Source: Canna indica
Lineage: Eukaryota > Streptophyta > Magnoliopsida > Zingiberales > Cannaceae
NCBI GenBank assembly: GCA_034359265.1
Contig: CP136890.1
Location: 68,821,501-68,885,500, forward strand
Reading direction: 5' to 3'
DNA length: 64,000 nucleotides
Shown: piece by piece, positions 1 to 10,559 of the stretch
Position numbering within the stretch: the first letter of the stretch is position 1
Layout: each line of letters begins with the position of its first letter
Notes under the pieces: model-generated
Told to the model about the DNA's origin: nothing
The model's input: only the letters and a program-made list of their open reading frames with translations
Databases searched by the model: none
Translations under genes and position numbers: made by a program

Positions 1-360
1 TCACTATCCTATCATTCCCATAATCACATGCATCAAATAAGTAGCCTTCTATAGTTAGAGTCTTACCTAAGTGTCATCATGTTTCTAATGCTTTGAGTAC
101 TCTAACCATGGAGTCTAACTTCTAAGGTTCACCATCTCCCTCCCCCTTGCTTGGCCGAGCCTTGAGCAAGGCATGCCTTGCTCGGCCGTGCCTCCTAGGG
201 TAGGAATGAAAGAGAAGGACTAACCCCAACCCTAATACCTTGTCTCCGATCTATCCTAATCAATACGTTGATCAAGTTGCCCCTCCCCCTATGCTCGGCC
301 AAACCAAGATCATGGAGTTTTTTCTTGCTTGGTCATAGTAGAACCCCTCCGATTTATCAT
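1..360 (-). repeat. Fragment of gypsy LTR, family A
   Basis: This stretch resembles the middle of the solo LTR at 11393-13924, around 12860-13150. Both have the run leading from a TTAGAGT...CCTAA motif to the Lys/Arg-free 'CTTGCTTGGCCGA' block followed by a variant reverse repeat of CTTGCTCGG. The strand is given in the coding sense of the complete element at 42312-52607. Neither LTR end is present here; the left end is cut by the window and the right end joins copia-derived sequence near 345-365. Similarity was judged by eye, so the right boundary is approximate. Confidence 0.5.
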
Positions 361-2640
361 GTGTTCATAGTTGTTGTTTGAATGTGATGATAAATGTTTG
401 AAATTTCATGAGTAGGAAATTTTTTGATAACTTAGGCCATTTCATGATATCATGATATTAATGAAATCAGACTGGATTGAAATTCTTCATTAGAGACTTC
501 ATTTTAAGTTAAAAATTGGATGAACATGTTTAGGTGTGTCAATGATTAGTTGCTATGTGTTTAAAATTGAAAATTCATGAAAAATTGAGCAAAATGATAA
601 CTAATTCACTTTAGGACCCCCAAACTTGAGAAAGTTTGACCTAAGTAAACATATTGATTTAGACACTTATTTTAGCACCAAACTTCATAAATATTTTATG
701 TATACGTATGACATGTATGCATTTAGAATGAAAAATTTATATGGATATGAATAAAATGATATAGAGGTCATTTCATGATAACTTCTTTTGAACCAAGTTG
801 GCCCAAGTCAACAAATTAACTTAGAGGTCTCATTTTTAATCCATATTTGAGAAACATGTTTATAGTTACTCATGTTACGTAACCATAGGTCTAAATTTAA
901 AAAACCATGGGTAAACGATAAGATTGACACTTAGCAAATTTCGTGATAACTAGCTTAGTTTTGAATGAAATCATGCAATGTTGATATCTTGACTTAAGAA
1001 TATAATTTTTATCTCAAACTTGACATATACTCTTTACACGACCATTATATGGTGTCATAGAAGTTTGAATGAAAATTGAGCACGTATTGAAAAATAGCTA
1101 AAAATTACGAAAATGCCATTAAAAATTTCGGTATGTTCAATTATTTTTAGAAAAATGTAGAAAATTCATTTTAACTGATTCTTGAAACTAAATCTTCATT
1201 GAAAAATCTAGTTTCTCTAATAAAATTTTAGAAATCTTAATTAAGAATCTGATTTATAATAGAATTTTGAAGTTGGATTTCAGAAATGCAAAGTATCACC
1301 CTCTTGAAATATCAATATTTTCGATACTTTGATTTTTCGTCGAAAACTTATAATGAAATTTCGTGTATACTATTTTGATTCAATTTCTAATATCGTTCTC
1401 ACTATTTTTGAGTGAAATAATTTCTACAAATGATTTTGATAACTTGAGCGATATCTTGAAAATGAGTTTTTGGTTGGAATCGGGATATGTTTAAAAAAAT
1501 TAGACATGGAAAATTCATTTTGAGTTCAAACTTGAGACATGCATCTAAATGATCATTCCACGATATCTGGAAAGTTTGAATAAAAAATGATAACTTTAGG
1601 AAAAATACCTAAAATTTACGAAAATACCCCCAGACTTTCAAAAATTTTATGAATTTATAGAAAACTAATTTTTGACTATATCTTGAACCTGTAGATTCCT
1701 TGAAAAATCTAGTTTGTCCAATTAAAATTTCAAAAATCTTCGTCAAGAATATAATTTTATATGGATTTAAAAGTTTAATTTTTGTAAACTTGAAGATACT
1801 TTGACCTAAGTCAACAAAGTGACTTAGAAATTTTATTTTATGCCCAAATTTGATTGACACACTTAAATTCACTCATGTTAGATATCTTGGTACCTAAATT
1901 AGAGAAAACATGAGTAGATAGTAAAATTTGATACTTAGTCATTATCATATTTTCATGTCTATTTCGAATGGAACCGTGCTAAGTTCAGATTTTGATCAAG
2001 TGACATTCTTTTCACTTCAAACTCGATATACATGTTTTACATGACCATATCTTTGTATTCTGAAAGTTTGGATGAAATCTGGAAATATTTGAAAAAATCT
2101 CACTTATTTACAAAAATGCCACTAAAGTATTACTCTCCTTAGATGTTCATTTTTCTGATACTTTGAATTTTAGTCAAATCTTCAAATGAGACTTCGAGTA
2201 TGATGTTGTGAATTCATTTTTGGTATCGTTATGATATTTTATCGAGAAAAATCATTTTTAAAATGGTTTTTGATATTTTGATCGATATATGAAAATATCA
2301 ATACTTAAGCTTATACATGATTTCTAATCTTGGAATTTAGTTATCATCTCATGCTATAATGTATGACTTAATCTCATATTCGACATTTGGTTTTCATCCT
2401 TTTGGTTGAGATCTTCATGCTTCATGATAAATATTTTAGAGTCTCAACTTTGACTATAGGTTGACTTTTTCTGGCCCTTTTTGATTGATGCCAAAAGGGA
2501 GAGAAAAATATAGGTAAAGGGGAAAAAAATATAAGAAAATCATGCATATAGACATGAGGAGTTTATTTTCATAGATATGCATGTTGATAGGGGGAGAAAT
2601 ATCATAATTGACTTCCTTTATGCTTCAATGAAAATATTTT
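361..2640 (+). mobile_element. 3' non-coding internal part of a SIRE-like copia element
   Basis: This is AT-rich DNA without a credible reading frame. It lies directly before a copia LTR. Near its right end there is a block reading GATGCCAAAAGGGAGAG (about 2488-2504) and a purine tract TAGGGGGAGAAAT (about 2589-2601). Blocks of this kind precede the 3' LTR in SIRE/Maximus-type plant copia elements. I infer that this is the long spacer between pol and the 3' LTR, in plus orientation. No pol remains in front of it; the element is cut at about 361, where a gypsy LTR fragment begins. Confidence 0.5.
1075..1800. repeat. Diverged tandem repeat, period about 480 bp
   Basis: Two blocks share an order of short matches: TACGAAAATGCC/TACGAAAATACC, then TTGAAAAATCTAGTTT, then ATTAAAATTT/ATAAAATTTTAG and AGAAATCTT/AAAAATCTT. 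The first starts near 1107 and the second near 1617. A third, weaker block starts near 2105 with ACAAAAATGCCACTAAA. The copies are strongly diverged. They lie inside the copia spacer. Confidence 0.45.
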
Positions 2641-2934
2641 TGTTGGCCTAAGGTTTTCAATCTTGGTCTTAATCTCGGTTTTGATGATAACAAACATGTA
2701 ACTAATGTTTTCATGGAGAAATATTTTCAGGTTCCATATTGGTTTGCGCACAACATCCTCGATCGAAAATATCAAAATATCGATTAATCAGAAGGTCGTT
2801 GGTCGACTCGCTCGGACTCCTCGGGAAGAATAGAGTTTAGGTTTAAGATGTCTAGAATGATTGTATTAATCGTCTTAGTGATGCAAAAATTCCTAGGACA
2901 TGAATCTAATCTATTAGCAAGAGTTCCCAAGTCA

Positions 2935-3290
2935 TAAACAATATTCCGGATGAGATATTGGAACATATCGGAATATCCCTAATGGGATGTTGTAACATTC
3001 TGAAACATCCCGGAAGGGATGTTATAACATTTTGGAATATTCCGGATGAAATGTTGTAACATTTCGGAATATCCCGGATGAGATGTTGTAATATTCCGGA
3101 ACATCCCGGAACAACCCAGAATATCTCGGATGGGATCTTGTAACATTTTAGAATAACCCGAATGGGATGTTGTAACATTCCGGAATAGCCCATATGAGAT
3201 GTTGTAAACATTTCGGAGCATCCCGAAACATCCCGGAACATCCCGGATGGACATCCCGAAATAGCCCAGAACATCGTAGATAAATATTCC
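2935..3290. repeat. Minisatellite in copia LTR (ATCCCGGATGGGATGTTGTAA-like units)
   Basis: About ten imperfect units of roughly 25-50 bases alternate GGAATATCCCGGATG-type and GGGATGTTGTAACATT-type segments. The units carry internal dyad symmetry (CGGAATATCCCG, CCCGGGATG-like). A shorter version is present at the equivalent place of another family S LTR, 35455-35585, with far fewer units, so the array has expanded or contracted between copies. It lies in U3, upstream of the TATA box at 3390. Confidence 0.7.
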
Positions 3291-3389
3291 GAAAAACTTT
3301 CCACAATTCCCAAAATACTCCCAATTGCTATATTTTGAATTTCTACCCGTTGAGCTTGTTAGAAACTGAGCTCCTACCATTGTGATCTC

Positions 3390-3396
3390 TATATAA
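3390..3396 (+). promoter_or_regulatory. TATA box of copia LTR
   Basis: TATATAA within CTCTATATAAGTTCCC, about 720 bases before the LTR end. Equivalent boxes are at about 20766-20772 and 35703-35710 in the other family S LTRs. Transcription would run in the plus direction. Confidence 0.55.
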
Positions 3397-4116
3397 GTTC
3401 CCAAACTTGCCTTCCCAGCCACGAAACACTTCATGAGACATTTATTGATCATCCCTAAGCTTCTTTGAGCCAATCTTTGTGGAACCCTAGCTTTGAACTT
3501 CTACCTTCTTCATTGAACCTTCAACCTTGAGTTTCATCATCAAAGGCATCAAGAGGAAGCTAGGATCTTGTGTTGGATCTAAGTACTTTATTGTTTGATT
3601 TATTGTTCCATTATTATTGTATTTTGTTCTTCATTTCATTATTACTCAAGTGTGTAGAGATCTAGTATGTAGATCTTGAGTTTGGTGGTTGCCTTGGTGT
3701 TGAGGCTTAAATCTACCGGTGTAAACTTAGTTTACTAAGGTTAGTTGTGTAGTCCTTAGGAGAAGAGGTGTTGGAGGTAATCTCGGGTGTGAGAGTAACC
3801 CTCAGTTGTGAGGGTCGGTGCCTAAGCTTGTAAGTCCCCTTGTAGGATACCCTTAATCTAATAAACTAGAGTTTGAAATCCTAAGCGAGATGCTTAGATA
3901 GTGGAGTAGGCATTGGGGTCGAACCACTATAAATTGTTATTTTTGCATTGATACTATTTGTGTTTGCTTAATTTTCATACTTATTTGCTTCCGCACATAT
4001 CATTTAATCTTGTGTTTGCCTAAGTTATCAAGAATTGATTAAAACCAGAATTAGGTTAAAGTTTATAGTAAACACACTATTCATCCCCCCCTCTAGTGTA
4101 TGTCATTTCACTTACA

Positions 4117-4321
4117 AGCAGGAGTCCAAGGCACTATTAATGAGTTTCATCATGAAAACCAAGTATCATCTACGTACTACTATAGTCCTTCCTACCGATA
4201 TGAGCCTATGAAGGGCAAACATTAATAAGTCGCAAAGCCTTACTACAAGGCATTACTTAAGTGTGATGATATCATAAAAACTGATTTTTCAAAGAGACAT
4301 GCAATTTTTAAAAACTTAAAC
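4117..4321. other. Unassigned spacer
   Basis: No reading frame or repeat boundary is recognised here. Just after the LTR end there is AGCAGGAGTCCAAGG, which could be a worn primer site (the usual copia site is a match to the initiator Met tRNA), but the match is too poor to call. Confidence 0.3.
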
Positions 4322-7085
4322 ATATGGAAGAGTACAAATACCTAATTGCATTATTAGATTAGTAAAACTTTCTTCATTCAATGGTTTAGTAAATATGTCC
4401 ACAAGTTGTTTGTCAGTAGACACAAATTCTTTGGAAATATTTCCTTTCGCTACATTGTCTCTAAGAAAGTGAGGTCTTAAGTCTATGTGCTTAGTTTTAG
4501 AATATAATACCGGATTTTTATTAAGTTGATTGCACTAGTGTTATCACAATGAATAGGTATGTATACATGCATAGTTCAATCCAAAATCTATGAGGGTTTG
4601 TTTCATCCAAAGCATTTGTGCACAACAACTAGCCGCGGAGATGTATCCCGCTTCAGTAGTTGAAAGTGCAACCGAACTTTGCTTCTTGGAAAACCAAGAA
4701 ATTAAACTCATGCTTAGGAATTGACAACACCCAGTAGTGCTTTTTCTATCTATCTTACATTCGGTAAAATCGGCATCTGAAAAACAAATCAACTCAAAAG
4801 ATGCATCGTTTGGATACCATAAACCTAAATCAATTGTACCATTAAGATATCTCAATATGCATTTTACCGTACTCAAATGAGACATCTTAGCACATTGACA
4901 TACACTAAACATGATATCGGATCTACTTGAGGTTAAATAAAGTAAACTACCAATCATATCGCGATATCATTTTTCATCCACTTTGATACCTTCGTCATCT
5001 TTATCAAGCTTGGTGGAAGGACTCATGGGGGTTGATGCTATCTTTCCTCTATATATCCATCCCAAATTTGTTAATTAGCTCCTTTGTGTACTTAGGTTGA
5101 TTGATGAAGATCCCCTTCCTAGTTTGCTTGATTTGTAGTCTAAGCATGAAGGAAAGTTCTCCCATCATGCTCATCTCAAATTCATCTTGCATGTACTTAG
5201 TAGCACCAAAGATTATGTCATCAACATATATTTAGACTAATATAATGTCATTTTTATCATGATTAATGAAAAGTGAAAAATCGGGTGTTCCAACATTGAA
5301 GCCATGTACAATTAAAAAATTTGAAAGCCTTTCATACCAAGACCTAGGGGCTTGTTTTAAACCATATAATGTCTTTTTTAATTTGTAAACATGATTTCGA
5401 AAATCAATTTTTTCAAAATCGAGGATTGTTCAACATACACTTTTTCCATAATAAAACTATTAAAAAAACACTTTTAACATCCATTTAAAAAAGTTTGAAA
5501 CCTTTAAAACGTGCAAATGCTAAAAGCATGCGAATAGCTTCTAATCTAGCTACAGGAGCATAAGGGCGTGTTTGTTTGTGATAATTTTTTTTGAATTTTC
5601 GTTTCACTAAAGCTAAAATCAGTTTTCGAGTTTCGGTTTTTTGGTTTTGGTTTTTTTGTGTGGCAAAAACCTGTTTGTTTGACCTGTGGTGTTTTCATGT
5701 TTCGCGAAACTCTTATCCCAAAAAGGTCGCGAAAATGTGAATAACTACTCAAAGTAGTTTTTGCACTTATGTGTATTTGGGTGTTTCGTGAAAACTATTT
5801 TTCGTAAAACACAAATCAAAACCTGCCCATATTTTGGTCAACAAACAACGTTTCGAGCCTCGTTTCGGTTTCGGGCGAAAACGAAACAAAAAAATGGGGC
5901 TAACAAATATGCCCTATGTTTCATTATAGTCTATACCCTCTTCTTGATTGTAACCTTGGGCCACTAACTTAGCTTTGTTTCTAACAACTAAGCTATCTTC
6001 ATCTAACTTGTTTCTATATACCCACTTAGTTTCAATTACGGTTTGTTCACTAGGCCTAGATACTAAATCCGAAACATTATTTCTTTCAAATTGATTTAGT
6101 TCTTCTTGTATGACAAAAACCCAAAACTCATCCTCTGTAGCATCTTGTTGAAGGTTCTCCAATGACTTGATCAATTGGATGATCCCTTGTCAACTGGTAA
6201 GCTTTTGGGAGAGGAGGTAGAGCTTCTTCTTCTTCAACTTGAGGATGAGATGATGAAGATGGAGGGTCTTCATCATGATATTCCCCATTGGGTTCATCTT
6301 CAACTTTTTTATCATGAAAAGTCAATTCCTCAAGTTCTTCACCTACATTCATAATCTTGAAATTTCTTGAAGAATCATTAGTTTCATCGAATGTAACATG
6401 CATAGATTCTTCAACTATTATAGTTCTACGATTATAAACTCTATAAGCCTTAGAACTAGCTATTAGAATATGCAATAAAGATTCCTTCATCCATACGCAC
6501 AAGTTTAAGTGTCCTAGATGTGCTAACTTGATTTATGCTATGAAAGGTGACTTAACTTATTTACCATGTTGACATGCATTACAAAGTCTATCATTTTCAA
6601 ATTTTATCTTGGGTATTCCTTTAACTAAATCTTTTTTAGTCATTTCTTGGATAAGGCTCATACTAGCATGTCCTAATCTTCTATGCCATAATCAAGAATC
6701 ATTTTCCATTTCCACTAAACATCTAACATGTGGATTAGGCAATACATTTAAACATAGACCGTAAACATTTTCATTCCTATTTCCAATAAAAACAATGTCA
6801 TTTGATGGTGCATTTCTAATTATGCATTTAGATGCTTCAAAGACAACTAAATACCCATTATCACATAATTGAGATATATTTATCAAGTTATATTTTAACC
6901 CATCAACTAATAGAATATTTTTAATGCATGGGTAAGAAAGTATACCTATATTACCAATGCCAACAATCTTACATTTGGCATTATCTCCTAAAATCACATG
7001 CTCACCATCCTTGCTTGATAGGGTTGGAGATAAATTGATATCACCCGTCATATGCTTCGAGCAACCGCTATCTAAGATTCAAGTA
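4322..7085 (-). pseudogene. Ty1/copia pol remnant (protease, zinc domain, RT, RNase H)
   Basis: Read on the minus strand, the domains come in copia order. The protease motif DSGCSKHMTGD is at about 7052-7022. The pre-integrase zinc domain (LWHRRLGH...CNACQHGK) is at about 6690-6560. The post-integrase segment (SKAYRVYNRRT) is at about 6450, RT begins at about 6100 (ETKWVYRNKLD), and the RT motif YVDDI is at about 5230-5215. RNase H (MIGSLLYLTSSRSDI... FSDADFTECK... STTEAGY) covers 4957-4540, and the pol end ...LGICTLPYV then stop is at about 4322. The integrase catalytic core is missing (see findings). There are stops inside RT, including one just before YVDD, a frameshift near 4520, and a MITE at 5564-5914. 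It is not functional. Confidence 0.88.
5564..5914. mobile_element. Tourist/Harbinger-like MITE in copia RT
   Basis: The ends are inverted: GGGCGTGTTTGTT on the left and AACAAATATGCCC on the right, 11 of 13 matching. It is flanked by TAA (5561-5563) and TAT (5915-5917), close to the 3-bp TWA duplication of PIF/Harbinger elements. Removing the 351 bases plus one flank rejoins the copia RT frame (DYNET then YAPVARLEA). The interior is rich in TTTCG/CGAAA and has no transposase frame, so it is non-autonomous. Confidence 0.75.
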
Positions 7086-7364
7086 CTTCTATTTGCTTGA
7101 GGATGGTCCTCCATCTACAAAAGGAGAAGAGGCAATTTTAGGTACTCAAATCTTCTTGGGTCATTGAGTATTAGTCATCTTAGGAACCCTAGTAAATCTT
7201 ACCATGTGCCCAAAAATCCCATAAGAAAAGCAACTTCCAATGAATCTTCTAGTACTAAGAGTGTTAGCATGGAAGTGTGCATGATCATGAGCATGTGAGG
7301 TTTCTTTAACATAAATAACCTTAGGCATGACATTTTATAATGTTATCATTTTTTTTCATTTAGC

Positions 7365-7682
7365 TGTTGGGACATAGAGGACCGGGCAAATAACAAAAAA
7401 TTTACACGCAACGGAAAGAAACTGATCCTCTACCCAATCGAATCCATGCATCTCGGTTAAATCGATACTATGTTAAGAGTTATACCTTTGAAGCCTGAAT
7501 TCCGTCTCATGCTCCGCGAATCCAAGAACACGATCTTGCTCCGGATCCAAATTGCTGCCAAGCGACGAACACCCTATACGGCGAGCACACGAACAAACAC
7601 GATGAACGGGGCGACTGCCAAGTGCTAGCTCGACTCTACCAGAACTCCTTCCGATCTGGATGAGTGCGAAACACCTTCCGCA

Positions 7683-7773
<91 letters not shown>

Positions 7774-8018
7774 ATTTGGTGGAGGTCGGTTGCCACAAAA
7801 GGGAGCTTAGCTTCCTATGAAGAAGTTGGCAGCCTTTCAGGAGATAATCGCATACCCCATCTAAAATTTAGATAGGTATTTATAGACACGTCAATCATAT
7901 TGAACGAGTCATCATAATCACCGGTGATCTACCAAAGGTCTTCTCTGCATCTTTATCATATCGACCCCTCATCCTTGTCCTCATTTTCCTATTATTTTGT
8001 CAAATAATAAAATACTCA
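7365..8018 (-). mobile_element. Insertion, possibly a small solo LTR
   Basis: The sequence TCATTTAGC occurs immediately before (7356-7364) and at the right end (8016-8024), so something inserted here. The left end is TGTTGGGACATAG and the right end can be read as ...ACTCA, giving LTR-like TG...CA ends with a 6-bp TTTAGC duplication. A 9-bp duplication with an end at 8015 is equally possible and would suggest a Mutator-type event. On the minus strand there is a TATA-like TATAAATACC at about 7868-7878, consistent with a promoter. I see no coding region. Confidence 0.5.
7684..7771. repeat. Compound microsatellite (CT)n(TA)n
   Basis: About 24 CT units followed by about 20 TA units. Both strands give long artificial reading frames through it (SLSLSL/IYIYIY and EREREREY-like), which should not be annotated as genes. 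Confidence 0.95.
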
Positions 8019-8024
8019 TTTAGC

Positions 8025-8531
8025 TCAACTCTCGGAGCCCCACAATGACATGAGATCCCATTGTGCCATCGTGGAGACCTAGTAACCATTAAAACTTCAT
8101 GGACAAGCATGAATCTAGGGGAAAAAAATGCAGCTACTATAGGTAACAAAATAGCTATATTTCATTGTTTTGATCGATTTGTAATTTCGGAATGCTAATT
8201 GTATCAAATAATTTACAAGGGAGAGGAAATCAATGGTTTGCTCCACCAATCAATGATGATCTAAAGTATAAGTATAATAGACTATTGGTGAAGATTAGAA
8301 GACTTGATGAAGACAGGTATATAAAGAAAAAGTGATAACTAGAAGACTTATGAATCCCTTGCTATTTTTTGTTATTGTCATTTTTCTTTTGTTGTTTCAT
8401 TAGGGTTGTAGTGGTCTAGGATTCATTTGGACTAGTGTTACCTACATTTTGTGTATGTACTTACAAACTATTTGATGTTAGTGTCATTTTGATATTTGTA
8501 GGAATTGGTTGATTTTTATTTTTTATTTAGA
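8025..8531. other. Unassigned sequence
   Basis: Apart from the exon-like piece at 8213-8332, nothing is recognised. It begins with GAGCCCCACAATGACATGAG and contains T-rich stretches at 8360-8400. It is not clearly part of the copia or the LINE on either side. Confidence 0.3.
8213..8332 (+). pseudogene. Exon-like fragment, unknown protein
   Basis: One frame reads without stops from a possible splice acceptor (ATTTACAAG) for about 38 codons, GRGNQWFAPPINDDL... RRLDEDRYIKKK, then TGA. The composition (aromatic, charged, few low-complexity residues) is protein-like rather than random, and a T-rich region follows as in a 3' untranslated region. I do not recognise the family. It may be a captured or truncated last exon, or chance. 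Confidence 0.25.
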
Positions 8532-9962
8532 AAAAAAACATGTATTCCATTCAAAGAGGATAGGGTGGAAAAAGAAAATAGAATTCAAAAGAATAAAAGG
8601 CCTCCAAGAGTTCTCAAACAAGCTTACATAAACACATCAACAACATCTAACTATAGCACAAATTGAAAAAGGATGCAGCTGCAGTAGCAACCGAGACAGC
8701 AGATGAACTTGTAGAGACCGTTCACGGAGAAGATGACATCAACAATTTGTGATACCTCGAAAAACAAAGATGTCGTTAGCAACTGAGTTCTCCACTACCC
8801 GCAAGTCATGTGCTAAATCAGCAAGGCTGCCCTAATCTACAAAATTGTTGAAAGTGACGTTCCATTCCTCAAATATCCCTTGGGCATTCATCCTATGCGC
8901 CTCAAGCATTGAGATGTGTGCATGTTCCACATGTTGAAAAAGTGTAGGATACCTCTGAGCCGAAGTGCCCCCCTCCAGCCAACAGTAAGACCAAAGCCTC
9001 ACTCGATCACCTTGACCCACCCGAATCTCAGTACACTAGGAAGTAGCTCCAACAAGTGTCGTAAACCCCTTCAAATTGGCGAGGCTTTCCTCTAGAAACC
9101 ATTGAAGTTCCAGCAATAGAAGTCGCCATACAATTGTCGCAAAATGTCTCTCCATGTCGTGTCTTGTTTTTGAATAATCTTCCAAATCCAACCCCCAAGT
9201 CTGGCAAGGTTGTGACCTTTGAGGTCAAGAATTCCCAAACCCCCATCCTCCTTCAGGCAAGTCAGAAAGGACCGAGTAACCAAAGTGAGCGTTTTGTCTT
9301 CCTAGCCAATCCAAAAGAATTTTCTTCTTCGTCGATCGATATCCTTAACAACCCAGTTAGGTACCCTATATATGGAAAGCACATAGGCCATAAAGGAAGT
9401 GAGAACACTATAAATCAGAGTCAGTCAACCAACTCTAGAAAGTAGACGTCCTTTCCAGTTCCCAAGGCGTGCATCAATACGTGCAATGAATCGTAGCCAA
9501 ACTTCTTTGACAAGGTGACCCAAGCACAAAGGCAAGTCTAGATAAGAAAGGGGAAGCTCACCGCAAGACAATGTAATTCCCTCGCAATCTGCTCAGAGGT
9601 CGCCCTATTATTACCATCCAAAGATAAAATGCTCATCTTGTTAAGATTGACTTTTAGACTCGCAGTTAATTCGAAGAAGCAAAGTATCAAGAGGATGTTT
9701 CTCAAACTTGGCTCATCATTCTTGCAGAATAGAATAAGATCATCGGTGAATAAAAAGTATGTAATGTCACGTCTTGTTTGCACCCAAGAACACCTCGAAC
9801 AAAACCACCGTCGACCGCCCTATGAATGAGTCTAGAAAGGCAATCGATATTGACCAAGTTGAAGAGAAACAACGACAAAGGATTACCAGGTCTAACTACG
9901 CTCCTATCTCGAAAGAACCTTCCAACATTGCCATTGACGATAACGGTGGAATCAATACATTT
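8532..9962 (-). pseudogene. L1-type LINE reverse transcriptase fragment
   Basis: On the minus strand, at about 9890-9800, the RT block GNPLSLFLFNLVNIDCLSRL matches the usual (R/Q)GDPLSPFLF...DxLSRL motif. It is followed in another frame by the catalytic region YFLFTDDLILFCK (about 9770-9730), where FADD has become FTDD. Further on come GGLGILDLKGHNLA (about 9240) and the zf-RVT-like start GQGDRVRLWSYCWLEGG (about 9018-8968). The order and spacing are those of the C-terminal half of plant L1 ORF2. There are several frameshifts. The 5' half is absent: the sequence stops at the left end of CACTA element 1 and does not resume on its far side. Confidence 0.85.
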
Positions 9963-10559
9963 GTACTACACTACAATAATAATCGTCATTAATAGCATGC
10001 CAAAAACACTATCATAGGTAGTGTATAACATTATACAAAACGCTGTCAAATCGCACGCTATCTTATGTATGGAGGTTACAATAGCGTTTCAGAAATACAA
10101 TTGCATATGCTATATGAAAGTTATTTTATAACATTTTGTATCAGTTATGATTAGTTTTTTATCGCATTCATAACCTGCCATTACTTCTCTCTACAATAGC
10201 ATAATTAATTAGTTATCATATATATTTATATAGCATTTACAAATCGTTATTATTAGTTTGTTATAGCATGCTTGACTTGCTATTACTTCTTTTTATAAAA
10301 GCAGTATTGTTTAGTTATCATATATACTTATATAGGTTCTCGAAACCATGATCTATCACTAAATAGAGCATTTTAAAGCTATCATACAAAACTAGGTTCT
10401 CAGCTTATCAACAAACCACTAAAATCAAGATCATTTTTTTTAATGAAGAACTTAACATCAATGCATATAAATGATTGAAAACAATTCTAAGAAGAGAGCA
10501 TGCAATTATAAAAATATACTATTGTGATGCAATCATAACAACTTTGTTTGAAGGCCATG

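Larger units (their letters stand above)
2641..4116 (+). repeat. Copia LTR, family S (about 1.48 kb)
   Basis: It begins TGTTGGCCTAAGG and ends CACTTACA, so it has the TG...CA ends of an LTR. It contains a start-region phrase TTTTGATGATAACAAACATG, a TATA box at 3390-3396, and the CATCCCCCCCTCTAGTGTA block near the end that is characteristic of the 3' end of SIRE-type copia LTRs. The same landmarks recur in the same order at 20261-21611 and 35101-36310. A purine-rich tract lies upstream, consistent with this being a 3' LTR in plus orientation. No target duplication could be identified because the partner LTR is absent. Confidence 0.7.

Noticed and set aside
2906..3473. Two overlapping minus-strand frames of 135 and 164 codons
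   Set aside because: They are produced by the LTR minisatellite; the repeated peptide has no known counterpart and the strand is opposite to the LTR transcript.
7473..7875. Open frames on both strands through 7680-7770
   Set aside because: They come from the (CT)n(TA)n microsatellite; the protein would be repetitive and flanks show no domain.
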